Source: Cladopsammia gracilis
Taxonomy: Eukaryota; Cnidaria; Anthozoa; Scleractinia; Dendrophylliidae
Direction: 5' to 3'
Length of the DNA: 64,000 bases
Assembly: GCA_022457155.1 (NCBI GenBank)
Contig: JAJGOT010000058.1
Coordinates: 1,863,001 to 1,927,000, forward strand
A program made the position numbers and the translations under genes. Positions within the stretch are counted from its first letter, which is position 1, and each line of letters opens with the position of its first letter. Under the pieces are notes generated by a model. The model was not told the origin of the DNA and did no database searches. It saw only the letters and a list, made by a program, of their open reading frames with translations. Positions 22,635 through 34,248 of the stretch are shown here, in pieces.

Positions 22635-23257
22635 GGCCCGTTTATTATTACACGGACGATTTTTCGTGCAATTTTTGTCGCACTTGTCGATGCAAATTTT
22701 GTCGCACGCACAAGTAGCATCTTCAAATCGCATGTGTAAACGGCGGCGATTTCAGTGCGATTTGGGCGCGATTTGTCGCGCGATGTTGCAGAGGTTTCAA
22801 ACATGTTCGAAACCTGATGCAACTTGGCGGCGATTTTTGGGAAATCACAGCAAATATCGCACCCGAGTCGCACTGAAATTGCCGCCCGTTTACACATGCG
22901 ACAAAAATTTCATTGGAGAGCGCGACAAAAATCGCATCAAAAATCGCATGTGTAAATGGATTTTTGATGTGATTTTTTCGCGCTCTCCAATTAATACAAC
23001 TTTTGTCGCAAGTGTAAACTAGCGTCGATTTCCTGTGTGATTCTGGTGCGATATTTGCTGCGATTTCCCCCACATCGCCTCCAAGTTGCATCAGGTTTCG
23101 AACGTGTTCGAAACTTCTGCGACATCGCGCGACAAATCGTACTGAAATCGACGCCCGTTTACACATACGATTTGAAGATGCAACTTGCGCGCGACAAAAA
23201 TTGCATCGACAAGTGCGACAAACATTGCACTAAAAATCGCCTGTGTAAACGGAAGTG
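22635..23257. repeat. Large foldback element, arms about 290 bp
   Basis: The two halves are imperfect reverse complements around a centre near 22950. Phrases such as TGTCGCACTTGTCGATGCAA, CTTCAAATCG.ATGTGTAAAC and TTTCGAAC.TGTTCGAAAC (one strand or the other) recur in mirrored order. The unit CGCATGTGTAAACG also recurs inside. Frames on either strand are by-products of the palindrome. Confidence 0.85.
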
Positions 23258-23399
23258 GTCCTGAGGGTTTTCAGCTAAGAGAGAGTTCACGGCAACAATG
23301 CATCCAGTGCATATGGGCGATTGCCGTGTCAACCTTATACATTTATTTATATATTATAATCCGCAAAGCTGTTGGCATGAAAGCGGATATATTAAATAC

Positions 23400-23800
23400 A
23401 ATGTAAAATAAAATAAAATAAAATAAACTGACAGGTGTTGCGTGTTCATTAATTAAACTACTTCACAAGTTCCATGGTGACCATCTCCTTGAACTTAGCA
23501 AGGGTGGGGGCCTCAAGTATATTGTTAGGGAGCAGGTTCCACTCCTTAAGTGATCTTGTTATAAAGCTGAATTTACGGGTGTTAGTAGAGCTATACAGGT
23601 TGATAAATCTCTTGGGATGTGAGGAGCGCGTAGAGCGTTGAGATGTTCTCAAAAGGTCATCTGGTAGATCAATGTTCACGAGACCATTTACCATCTTATA
23701 AAACATGGTGAGTCTTGCAATTTTACGTCTCGTTTCAAGGGATACATGGGGAATGTGTAAACACAGTAACACAGTAACTTGATACAAGGAGTCTCTTGGT
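23400..23800 (-). mobile_element. 5'-truncated LINE 3' end
   Basis: On the minus strand the frame ending at 23458 carries a tail common in animal non-LTR reverse transcriptases: RRKIARLTMFYKMVNGLV, then a basic stretch and SFITRSLKEWNLLP, then an acidic/hydrophobic end and stop. It is followed at 23405-23427 by an AAATA-type repeat, consistent with a LINE terminal simple repeat. No upstream reverse transcriptase motifs remain. I cannot fix the clade (CR1/L2-like is the first guess). Confidence 0.7.
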
Positions 23801-23864
23801 TTTTACATATTCATTCAAAATACGCAGTCACACTTATTACATTTCTAACTTCCTAATGTGTCTT

Positions 23865-24962
23865 TTAGCGTATCCCTTGCAAATCCAGTTCACTTTCAGT
23901 GGGCGAATAAATTCCCTCATCCGTTGTCTTTATATCAATTGACAACTCGGTCAATTCCCCTAGAGCACTCCGTCTCTCCATATATGGCAAAGGAGTCCGA
24001 CGAATTGGAGAAAACGTGATCATCGATGACACAGGCGTCGCAGGGGGTACAACGGACGAGTTGCATAAATTATCCTGCTTTGATTGGTTCTTCAAATACA
24101 TTTGTGACACCGAAGTGCTTTCTATGGGTACAAAACCTTTTTGGCGCTTTGAAGCTTGAAACGGATATAATTTATGGGTATGAGAAGGACAGGTATAAAG
24201 GTTTGGGGGTTCCTTTTTCATTAACTTTTCGGCGTTACCATTGTTGCTGTCCAGGCCAAAATATTTGGCGCATTTTGTGATGCAGTATACAGGATCGTCA
24301 GCATTCCATGTTTTGTATTTTAACAAGTTTATCTCGCCTCTTGTCGGTAAATCCCGTGACTCGTACGGTCGAAATCCTCCAGCATTGTCGAAGATCTTCT
24401 GCCAGTCAATAGCACGAGATGTTTTGCGTGAAAAACGTTCTCTTTGATTTTTTGGATTCTTTGGGAAGTTACGTTTTTCATTTGTTATCTTTGGTAAGGG
24501 ATTACCATTTCTAAGTGGTGGCAAATGATCTCTGTCTGTTTTTTCTTCATCGAAATCTGCTGTTGAGGTTTTGTTCGCTTCTTCCTTTCTACAAGAACCA
24601 TCGCTTGTACATATCTTAGTGCCATGCTCCTCTTCATTGTTATCCAATCGTTTTCTCCTCATTTTGTTCCCTACCATTTGTATTTCATCAACTTTCTCTA
24701 CTTTTTCTTCTTCACACCTTTCAACATAGTTTGACAACTTTCCAACAGATCCTTGACCGGTTTTTCTTGTTTCTTTCAAGTTGAGTAGGGCAGGTTCGCA
24801 CCATACGTCTAATGCAGTAATCATTCTATTACCGTTTTCACCATATTTGTCATATTTTTGCTCACTTAGAAGCTTTGCCCAGCTGTTGTTGCGGAGTTGA
24901 GGTTTCCTTGCTGTTATTTTGGGGAGGCGTTTCATGGCGTTATGCTCAGTCATGGTTTTCAT
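23865..24962 (-). CDS. Intronless hypothetical protein, 365 aa
   Basis: Open frame beginning at the ATG at 24962; the frame extends upstream only as TTG. The product is hydrophilic and rich in Lys, Glu, Asn and Arg, with no signal peptide or transmembrane segment. A basic run MRRKRL near residue 100 could be a nuclear signal. A more ordered-looking part follows at about 185-245, with RAIDWQKIF, GGFRPYESRDLP and a Cys pair in VYCITKCAKYFGL. A Ser/Pro-rich C terminus follows (VPPATPVSSMITFSPIRRTP). I do not recognise the family. A length of 366 codons without a stop in AT-rich DNA argues for a real gene or a recent retrocopy. It lies beside a LINE tail, but I see no poly(A) remnant of its own. 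Confidence 0.65.
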   Translation of the reverse strand: MKTMTEHNAMKRLPKITARKPQLRNNSWAKLLSEQKYDKYGENGNRMITALDVWCEPALLNLKETRKTGQGSVGKLSNYVERCEEEKVEKVDEIQMVGNKMRRKRLDNNEEEHGTKICTSDGSCRKEEANKTSTADFDEEKTDRDHLPPLRNGNPLPKITNEKRNFPKNPKNQRERFSRKTSRAIDWQKIFDNAGGFRPYESRDLPTRGEINLLKYKTWNADDPVYCITKCAKYFGLDSNNGNAEKLMKKEPPNLYTCPSHTHKLYPFQASKRQKGFVPIESTSVSQMYLKNQSKQDNLCNSSVVPPATPVSSMITFSPIRRTPLPYMERRSALGELTELSIDIKTTDEGIYSPTESELDLQGIR

Positions 24963-25319
24963 TTTCAAACAACTTCAGAGAAACGATGGCACTCCAGAGT
25001 GTGACCTTGTAAGGTATGACTTTGTCAGACGAAACTAGAAAATATAGTACAAAAAATAGTAAGACAAAACTCGCATATCACTGACGCACGCAGTTGATGC
25101 TGACCTATTCAGTATAGAAAGTATTATATATCATTAACATTGTACGTGGTCACCTCCAAGCCCAGGGTTCATCACAGTTCTCATTGGTCCTTTTACATCT
25201 GTATTATATCCAAATTGTAAGCACTACATAGAACAGGTGGAGTTCTGTAATATATATGCGATATATCCAAATTGAAATCGAGATCGCCATTTCTATGCTG
25301 TTCTATGTTAGCACTACAT

Positions 25320-25470
25320 TAGCCTGCCTAGCAAGCGTTTCCGCGATGGTTCGGTTCGTTCTTCGAGAGTTCGTGCTGTCATGTCCCCCTGCCCCATCTT
25401 CCTTTTTTTCGCTCTCATTTCAACTTTCGCACAGCACGAACTCTCGCGGAAACGCTTGCTACGCAGGCTA
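25320..25470. repeat. MITE with TAGCCTGC ends
   Basis: TAGCCTGCCTAGCAAGCGTT at the left pairs with AACGCTTGCTACGCAGGCTA at the right, one mismatch visible. Inner complementarity continues through GAGAGTTCGTGCTGT / CAGCACGAACTCTCG. Confidence 0.85.
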
Positions 25471-27580
25471 GCAATACGTAGAACAAATGGAGTTCTGGGA
25501 CTGATACACTGCACTCGGTGGAAACTACACGCACTAAATTTAATTATTACCAAAGAGAACACACGAAGTGTGTTGGGAGGGTCATAGTTCTCAATTTGTT
25601 ACGATTTGTTTGGATAGTTTTTGCGGCATTCGATAAACTAATTGCTGATACGTCACATCCATTAAAATAAGGATGTGTATGCATTTAATCAAGCTCTGAT
25701 ATCCAGTAGTTTGCATATAAAAAAAACGAACCCGTTGATAGAAATTTGGAAAATTGAAATAACTGTAAGCTAATGCGTGGAACTTTGATGCTCCGCGAGT
25801 TCATGACTTCAATTTACTGATATATTTTCATCGCTTTTATCACAAGTAAAATGGCCTACATTTCAAGCTGCAATTTGGGTGTAATAAATTAAGCGCGTCA
25901 TCGTACAAACATCGCTCAATGGGAGAGAAAGCAAGACACGATCGATTATGCTTGAAAAAATACGAACATTAATGCATGAAACACTACAAAAGTTAGAGAA
26001 ATTGCAAACACTGAAGCCAAGAATTAGCAGTTCATGTGGTTCATCAGAGGCCTTGTTGAGTAATTCATGACTTGATTTCAACAATCTTGTTTTAAAAACA
26101 TTGCTCTAATTAATTCACACCAAATCGTAAACCACTCTTTGCTAACTTCCAATAGTTTCTACTTTTCTGCGGTTTAAACCATAAAATACAGTAACTGCCC
26201 TAGCTCTGTCATATTAAATGTTTCTTTAGTCAGTTTAAGTCAGCAAAGTCGACAAACCCAAACAAGCATTGGTGGATTATCGTTCTTTCTTCTGCTTGTC
26301 CGTTTAATCTTATAATTGCCCGATAAAAAAGCGTATTAGGAAACCTACCTAAGCTGCACGCGTTTGTCTCTCGCAGCTCCTCGTTGGCATATTTCTTTCT
26401 GTGTATTCGAGCGTAACTTAAAGAAAACCGAGAGAAAACTTAGCTCCTCTCATTTAGTGTACTCCGGATCGATCACAAATATATTACTCGGATAAATGTA
26501 CTCGACAGTCGGTTGCTAAGCGGTAACTTGAAAGTTATTTCCACGCTTGGAATCACAAAAGTAATAAGCTTTACAATTTAATACGGCCTAATCCTGCCAG
26601 TATGCTATCGCTTCAATAGAATTCAATGGAAGTAATTAACCACGTATTATAACGAAGACAGAAAACTCCCAGGGGTGTTTTCTTTAAATAAGAAAAGGCT
26701 CAAACCGACGCAGTAAGGTCGGTAGGGACCATTTACTTTATTGTAGGTACTGTGTACACAACGAATCGTTTTGCCAAGTAGCAGTAATTGGGATGCTCAT
26801 ACCGCACTCAGATTTTAAGGTTCTCAAACCGAAAATGTAAACGGACGTTTTTGAACACAATAAAAACTACGCCTAACTTATAAACTAAAACGATTTTCTT
26901 ACGAATAACTTCGGCCCATTGAATTTTCAGCTAAAGCACGTTACAGATGAGCAAGTTTTCTATGGCAAGTGTCTGTGACCCGGGTCTGTGACAAGGTTTT
27001 CTTTGACAAGTTATGAACGAATAAACAAGTTATCTTTGACAAGTTTTCTTTGTAGCCAGAAATACAATTGTGCAGCGGGACGAAGGAAACACAACACCAT
27101 TTTTATCTCGTTAATGCGCTTGCGCATTAAGCGAGATTTCGGAGTCGAGTACTAAAAAGGGACAAAAGTTGTTAACAAAATTTTGTGGACTTTTGTCCGG
27201 GGGGGTTTCTTGTTCGTTCTTTATAGAAGCTATATTAGGGCATTGAGGATATGGTTGGTTAAAGCGGTTAGGATTTCAAGAAGGGCGTCACATACTGCCA
27301 CTAAAATGTTTGGGGAGCACCCCCGGACCTATTGTTAATTTCCCTAGGGTATTGGGATGTCAGAACTTGTGATGAACTTGTCATATCTCACATTACGTTA
27401 CCGCAAAGGTATTACAAAGGTATTACGATATCTCACGTTACCTATCAGTTTCAATCATTTGTCGTAAAGCCATTATAGTTACTTTAAAAGGGTAAAAATA
27501 GGTTAAATGCGTTTTCTTGGGAAACGTAGTTTGAGAATTTCACGGTGTATTTTACTAATGGAGAGGTTATAAGAAAGTTA
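25471..27580. other. Intergenic, no gene seen
   Basis: No supported reading frame. Small hairpins occur at 27104-27136 (ATCTCGTTAATGCGC pairing with GCGCATTAAGCGAGAT) and 27159-27201 (GGACAAAAGTT pairing with ACTTTTGTCC). The phrase TTGACAAGTT(TTCT) recurs several times between 26940 and 27050. Confidence 0.45.
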
Positions 27581-28788
27581 CTGTGCGAATCCAAAAACCG
27601 TGAACACTTTGATTTGATTTTGACATTTCCCATTGTGCAGCAACCAATCAGAAGCGACTCGAAACCGCAAGAAACCCAAACAAACGGTTAGTGAACCAAA
27701 CAAACTGTAATCAGTACTCACTTTTGAGCATTAAGTAGCTGATATATCGTCTCAATATTTGAAGCAGGAAACTTCTGTTCTCTTTTGCAGTTATACCGTT
27801 GTAAAATTTAAATTTCTGGTTTTTTTTTCTGCTTTCGCGATTGATTGGTTTGCGCGCGATCTACAACGGTCATGTCATGCCGTACAAAGCTTTCCCCCCT
27901 GACATTTCGTTGAGAAAAAATCGCCCAATCGGCCAAGGTTCGATTCAAAAGTTAAGAAATTCAAAGCCTATAGAAGCAAAAGAAAAAAAACAGCGGGTCA
28001 GGTCATGAAACTTTATTAAGATTATTGCAGGAGGCGATTATTTTTCGATCCACAGAAACCCTCATCTAGTGTTCTGTGATTATCAGATATCATCAATATC
28101 CTCGCCTTTAATTTTGCAAGGCCGTATTGCAATTAGCCACACATGGCAAAGTAGCTAGCTGCTGATCAGCAAGAGATCAAAACAAAAGAAACGTTGTGTT
28201 GTAGCTGTAAAACTTACCATGCTGGGAATAAAAGTTGACAAGTTTACGGCAAGGCGGTAGTGTAGTTACATTCTTTCATATTTGCATGCCGTATTATATA
28301 ATTATAAACTCTCATTCGCCTAAACAGCCGATTTTGTCCTCACTCAGTAGCTTTTTCGAAAATTCACTTTTTCCAGGGAAACTAATCATCACGAACTGTC
28401 ATGTGTTATTGTCCGGCTTTTTCTCTAAATGTTTTTGCGATACGGCCGCGACGGACAAATATTGTGTACAATTCTGCTGACAAACCGATGAACGCGACAA
28501 CTGAGCATGAGGCAAACGTATAGCTAAACGTCTGTCTGGTTTTTAGCCGTTACAGTAAAATCGCTCAGATTTCTGCTTCATTTACAAAGAAAGAGAAAGG
28601 TAAACTAGCAATAAAAAAAACTACAGCGAGGCGGCAACGATTCTTTTGCAAGGAAACAGAGAAGCCTGGTTTCGTGACTAACCGTTTGTTTGGGTTTCTT
28701 GCGGTTTCGAGTCGCTTCTGATTGGTTGCTGCACAATGGGAAATGTCAAAATCAAATCAAAGTGTTCACGGTTTTTGGATTCGCACAG
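27581..28788. mobile_element. DNA transposon remnant with 112-bp terminal inverted repeats
   Basis: The left end (27581-27692) and right end are reverse complements. I saw no mismatch over 112 bases, beginning CTGTGCGAATCCAAAAACCG. Both ends are flanked by TA (27579-27580 and 28789-28790), as expected for Tc1/mariner-type insertion. The roughly 980-bp interior has no transposase-like frame, so this is a non-autonomous element. The lack of visible arm divergence suggests it is young or recently gene-converted. Confidence 0.85.
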
Positions 28789-28829
28789 TAAATGGGACAG
28801 GAAAGTTTGTGTGTTAATATGAGCGGTAT

Positions 28830-29865
28830 GGCAGAGCAAAATAGCATGAACTTTGCGTTTTTTTCTATTGAGTTGTGGTTACACACACCTTGGGTTTGGG
28901 GCCTTCCCAAGGGTTAATGGCTTGGGTTCGGTTTATCTCAGGTTTCATCTTACTCTTGGGGATGCGGTTACACAGTAAAAGACTCCCCAGGGTAAAATAT
29001 AATAAGATATGAGTTCACTGACACTGCAGTTTACGCGCGAAAACGTACAGATCGACATGGATGACACGAATCGAGATCATGTAAGTTTAATTTCAGTCAT
29101 TCTCCTGCTTATCATTCGATAAATATAACAATCCGGCAGTTTTTTTTTGCGAGAAGACACCGAAGAAGACGCCTTCAACTACGCTATCTTCAAGGTTTGT
29201 CGGCGTTTTATTTACATTTAGGAGCTCGCCACGAACTTGCTCGCCGCCAAGGAGGGCTTGGGTATTTCCACGACCACAGAATTGGTTTCAGCAACTTCTA
29301 AATAACAATGCACCCGATCACTGGTGGAAAGAAAACTTTAGAGTTACAAGTAAGCGTGCAATTAACCAAGCGTATCAGAGGTCAACTCAGAGAGCAGCAG
29401 CAGGCGATTTCCTGTATTAGCTACGTTCTGCATTATGATTGGCCAAGCGGTTTGATTGTGCAATAGTATGGTAAACATGTCATAGTTGTGTTGATTTTTT
29501 GGCTTATAATGATGACGGTTGAATGGAATTGCGGCAAGCCTTCAATGGCTTAAATTTTTGCGTCTTTTGCGTACTGTTACATAATGAAACTGTAATAGCA
29601 ATTATTAATTGTTTTAAAATAGCACAAAAGCGAAAGTACACGGGTCAGCCAATACTATGCTACCGGTGCCAAGTGCAGGTTCAATCAAATTAGTTGCAAG
29701 GTAAACGAACTTAAAATATTCACCTTTATACGGACTTCTATTTTATGAAAGGGGTCATCCGGCAATTTTTTTTTTAGTCATATGGGAAGTTTAACTGAGT
29801 CAGAGGCTGTCCTATTCAGTACATTTGATAGCTGCGCTCAAAAGAACATGCTATTTTGCTCTGCC
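28830..29865. mobile_element. Element with 19-bp terminal inverted repeats
   Basis: GGCAGAGCAAAATAGCATG at 28830-28848 is the exact reverse complement of 29847-29865. No convincing target-site duplication and no coding frame were seen. A related phrase (GAACAGCAAAATACCAT) occurs near 34876. Confidence 0.6.
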
Positions 29866-30577
29866 TTTTAAGTCGCTTAGCGAGTGACAACCGGAAATAT
29901 CGTGAAAAGAAAAATTGGTAAGAATATTCTGCTCCCGGAGGGGGGGGGGGGGGGGGGGACTCCTATAAGTCGTCAAGCGGAGGTGCTCGTCAGGAAAAAA
30001 AGGGAAACCCTGAACACACTAAAAGATACCATTTTTCTGGGAAAATGAGTTTTTTTTAAATCATATATTCTAAAAGATACCTAGATCCCCTAATTTTAAC
30101 CCCTAAAAGATACGACGAGCACCCCCACCCAACCACATATGCGAGTCCTCCTCCGGGGTTCTGCTATACGTTGTCTACCCGGTATGATGAACAGCGAGGA
30201 GCGATTTTTTATGTCGCTTAACGAATGTCAAAGTGAAATCTCGTGAAAAGAGTTCAATTTTACGATTCGTTTAAAGTCAACTCGCTTAAAGTTAAACGAG
30301 TCAACTTTTCGCGCTCGACGAAGCTGAGAAATCTCACGCTGTATTTTTGTTCGCTTTTTGAGTTGTAATCTTTGTCTGCTTTTCCAATAGTTATTAAATA
30401 TTTAGGTGTCATGATTATGCAATAGTATGCAAGAGAGGGTAGATTTTGCTTATTCAGCTAACTAAAAATGTTTCGGTTTGATTATGCAAGAGTATGGATT
30501 TCGGTTTTGTGCTATTTTAAAACAATTAATCATTGCTATTACAGTTTGATTATGCAACAGTACGCAAAAGACGTAAA
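29564..30577. repeat. Inverted pair of about 75-bp repeats
   Basis: 29564-29638 and 30501-30577 are reverse complements with about six differences; the shared core is TTGTTTTAAAATAGCACAAA on the plus strand of the left copy. The left copy lies inside the 28830-29865 element, so the pair cuts across that boundary. Confidence 0.8.
29935..30160. repeat. Poly-G inverted-repeat element
   Basis: Starts near CCCGGAGG followed by a run of about 20 G and GACTCCTATAAG. It ends with GAGTCCTCCTCCGGGG, and inside it GGTGCTCGTC pairs with GACGAGCACC. The G run makes length assignment here unreliable. Confidence 0.65.
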
Positions 30578-30990
30578 AATGTTCCTGATTTTGTTTATAA
30601 AAGTTATCAAGGAAGCATTTTAAGAAGCATTTTATAAGCGATTTCAGCGTGTTTATTTTTTTAAGAGAGATTTTGTCTCTATTTGACAAAAAGACAATGT
30701 ATTGTTTGAGTGGCAAGTAAGAGAGAGAAAACGTTCTTGGCGTATAAAGTCTATAAAAAGAAGACGAATATCAATTGCGTGTCGTACTGATAACATTGAA
30801 ATCCTAAAGCGGACAAGAGAGTTACCTTAGAGTGCTCAACGTAGCTTGATTGCATTGAAATCCTGACACAAGAGAGTTGCCTTCGAGCGCTCAACGTAGC
30901 TCTATTAGCAAAGAATATAGCACACTTAAAGCAAGAAAAAATATTATTTAAATCTATTATTTCGTTAAACAAAATTATCAATTGTTTGTA

Positions 30991-31365
30991 ATGGTTGCTT
31001 TTAATGGTTCAGGTGCTATAGATTCAGTTTTACTACTAGAAAGTAGGTTATCTGAATTAAATAGAATTGCTCTTGATGTTGAAGGAGGTGGCGATTGTTT
31101 TTTTCGTGCCGTATCACATCAATTGTATGGCGATGCTACGAACCATTTTTATATACGTAGTCTTGGCATTGAATATTTAGTATATAACCCAGACCAGTTT
31201 ATAGAGAGTAATACTGAACACTCTTGGCAAGAATATTTGAATAATATGTCATGTCAAGGAACATGGGCTGATGCGATTATCATTCAAGCTGTGGCTAATT
31301 GTCTCAATTTATCAATTTATATTGTTGAATCAAATGAAACTTTTGCTCCTGTCACTCTTGTTTAA
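30991..31365 (+). pseudogene. Truncated OTU-type cysteine protease domain
   Basis: The frame from the ATG at 30991 encodes 124 residues: ALDVEGGGDCFFRAVSHQLY carries the OTU catalytic Asp-Cys (D35, C36), followed by the usual helix (IRSLGIEYLVYNPDQF), W(Q)EYL, GTWADAIIIQAVANCL and a strand (SIYIVES). The family normally ends with a second strand pair bearing the catalytic His; the frame stops after FAPVTLV, before that segment. In intact form the domain removes ubiquitin or similar modifiers. The surroundings (element remnants on both sides, an imperfect 59-bp tandem repeat at about 30794-30905 just upstream) suggest it came with a mobile element. It could instead be a first exon continuing downstream, but I found no fitting donor and exon. 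Confidence 0.6.
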
Positions 31366-32275
31366 TTTCGTTCCTATTACAAATTAAGTTATCGTCTCTT
31401 TCGTAGAAAAATACGTAAACATTGGGAACATCAAACTTTAAGAGGGTTAAAGGAAAAGTAACACACATCTGAACAGCGCCACCATTTTGGACGGCAATCT
31501 ATCCGTTCCGATGTTAACCGCGTAACTCTTTCCTCCTTTCCGGTTCTAGATTTCTGTTCGTGAAATGACCAGAACTCAATTCATTCTATAGGTGTCAGAA
31601 CATTCACTGAAGCGTGATGCTTGAAGTTGTTTCTCGCGGTGAATTTGCCTGTAAAGAGCTGTAAACCCGGCGCAGCTTTTTCTCGACAGCTACAGTGAGC
31701 TTACTTTACCATTTTGTAAGCATGGCCAAACACACGACAAATTAATCTAGCACTGCTAAATGAGGGTGCTAATGGGGGTACCCAATTGTCAGTTAACTAC
31801 TATTTTTTTTCGGCCAATTGTCAGTTAACAAGAGGCTACACTGGTAGCCTATACTCATGCGCTTGTATAAGAAAGTTTTATGTTTTTCTTTTTTAACTGT
31901 CACGCTGTCGGAAATCGGTTCATTTCAATATTTTCATTCATTGATCTTATCAAGTGATTTAGCTTGACAAGTAGGAAATTACGTATATCAGTAAGGCTTT
32001 TAAATTTGCAAAGTTAAGTTAAGGTTACTTTAAAGGCCATGAGAATGACCAGAGTGAATGCGTTTTCGGGATTGGACTTAGAACAGCCGCTTTACGAAAA
32101 TTATTCGACATTAGATTCTCATCTAAAAACCATAATTTCTCACCTGTCAAGATAGCTTCCAAAACCGTAATAAGGATTGTCAGTATTAAAGATGTCTGTT
32201 TGATACAGGATCGTACACAGAGAGTATGGGAAGGAAAAAAATCGAATTTCACTGATGCTTGTGTCCAATAAAATA

Positions 32276-33346
32276 CGCTGTGGCTATATGGCCGGTAACC
32301 GGTCAAGGTTTTCAAAACACTAAATGGCCGGCAGTTCTATATTCACAGTAAATTTCTCAAAATCGAAAAATTCCAGCTAATCTAAACTATCATATGTCGA
32401 TTTAGAAAAGTCAAGCGATCCTGAAATGCTTTATAGATCTCAAGTCTAGGGTTTGGTTTACGCTGGGCTCAGAAGACGAAACCATGTTTTGTGACACTTA
32501 AACTTTTTTCAGTTCCACTGCCGGTCAAGGTTTTCAAAACACTAAATGGCCGGCAGTCCTATATTCTCAGTAAATTTGACAAATCGAAACAATACAGCCA
32601 TTCTGAACTATCATATGTCGTGATCCTGATCAAACGAGCCGGTTTTGTGGGATTTCTATATCACGAAACCATGTTTTGTGACACTTGGAACTTTTTTCAG
32701 CTCGACTGCCGGTCAAGGTTTTCAAAACACTAAATGGCCGGCAGTTCTATTTTTTCAGTAAATTTCACAAAATCGAAAAGATCCAGCCATTCTGAACTAT
32801 CATATGTCGTGATCCTGATCAAACGAGCCGGTTTTGTGGGATTTCTATATCACGAAACCCCCGACGAAACCATGTTTTTGCAGTCGAGCTGAAAAAAGTT
32901 CAGTGTCACAAAACATGGTTTTGTCTCTTGAGCCAAGCGTAAACCAAACATTAGACTTGAGATCTATAAAGCATTTCAGGATCGTTTGACTTTTTTAAAT
33001 CGAGATATGATAGTTTAGATTAGCCGGAATTTTTCGATTTTGTGAAATTTACTGAGAATATAGAACTGCCGGCCATTTAGTGTTTTGAAAACCTTGACCG
33101 GCAGTCCAACTGAAAAAATTTTAAGTGTCACAAAACATGGTTTCGTCTACTGAGCCTAGCGTAAACCAAACACTAGGCTTGAAATCTATAAAGCATTTCA
33201 GGATCGCTTGACCTTTCTAAATCGACATATGATAGTTTAGATTAGCTGGAATTTTTCGATTTTGAGAAATTTACTGAGAATATAGGACTGCCGGCTATTT
33301 AGTGTTTTGAAAACCTTGACCGGTTACCGGCCATATAGCCACAGCG
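32276..33346. mobile_element. Mutator-like foldback element with 9-bp target duplication
   Basis: Ends CGCTGTGGCTATATGGCCGG and its reverse complement are flanked on both sides by AATAAAATA (32267-32275 and 33347-33355). The terminal inverted repeats run for about 250 bp with scattered differences. Inside, a subunit containing CCGGTCAAGGTTTTCAAAAC recurs three times in the left part and twice inverted in the right. Long terminal repeats and a 9-bp duplication fit Mutator-like elements; no transposase is present. Confidence 0.8.
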
Positions 33347-33988
33347 AATAAAATACCAACGGTGTGTCCACTTACTTTGGAGTCTGCTTAATACAGGTTT
33401 TAGTGTAATCAGAAATCTTACTCATTTAATCTAAGACTGAAAAGGGCTCGTGTGGTCAAACCCGGGGTCAACCCGCGTTCGCGTGCTAGGACAAAATGAC
33501 GAAACAGAATACATACCATGTATCTCACTTGTCGCACTTCCCATTAGAAAAGGTAGCTCCATTTCCAACTGAGCCTTTGTAACAGCTTTCCCGTCGATCT
33601 TCTCTAATCGCAACAACTTTAAATCAAACTCACCGAGTCCAAACTTTCCGCTTATTGTTTGATTATATGTCCACCATTGAATTGTGCTTTGTCATGTCAA
33701 ACGGTATGCGACTTATGTGTCATTCGAATGCCGATCCTTTGTCATCATCTCGATAAAAACTCAGAATAACTTTGACCACGCCACTCGACGCCATCACGGA
33801 GATCAAGGTCAACGCTCTACGACCCTGGTACCTTTCGCATATAATATCGGTTAATATGTCACCTGGTCACGCAGCGAGGCAGGTAAAAGTCACAAAATAG
33901 CTTTGCTGTTAGGAAAAAACTATGTTGCTTTTATTAACAACAACAATCGTTCATTTAGTATAATCAATAGAATGTCACTTAACTGTTA

Positions 33989-34248
33989 CCGTATTTTCTC
34001 GATTAAACGCCGGGCCCCGAATAAACGCCGGGTATAATTGAGAAAGTTGTAAGTAAGCTCCTCAAACGTTTGTTTGTGGTATAATAAACTTAAGATTTAA
34101 GGGCAAGGTACAAGGCTGCCAAGAAAAACGAATAATAACCCTTTCTTAAAAAATGGCGGGCGAGAAAAACTGCTGATACAAAGAAACGCCGGGTCCACAA
34201 GGCCAAGTTTGAAATAAACGCCGGGGGCATTTAATAGAGAAAATACGG
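33989..34248. mobile_element. MITE with CCGTATTTTCTC ends
   Basis: CCGTATTTTCTCGATTAAAC at the left, GAGAAAATACGG at the right, with TA on both sides (33987-33988 and 34249-34250). The internal phrase AAACGCCGGG recurs four times. Inserted in the 31762-34323 element. Confidence 0.8.

Noticed and set aside
22592..23264. Several overlapping frames of 75-147 codons on both strands
   Set aside because: All fall in the large palindrome and translate repeat phrases in different frames.
27581..28788. CRISPR array or other phased repeat system
   Set aside because: Repeats here and elsewhere are inverted or minisatellite type; no regularly spaced direct repeats with unique spacers were found in the window.
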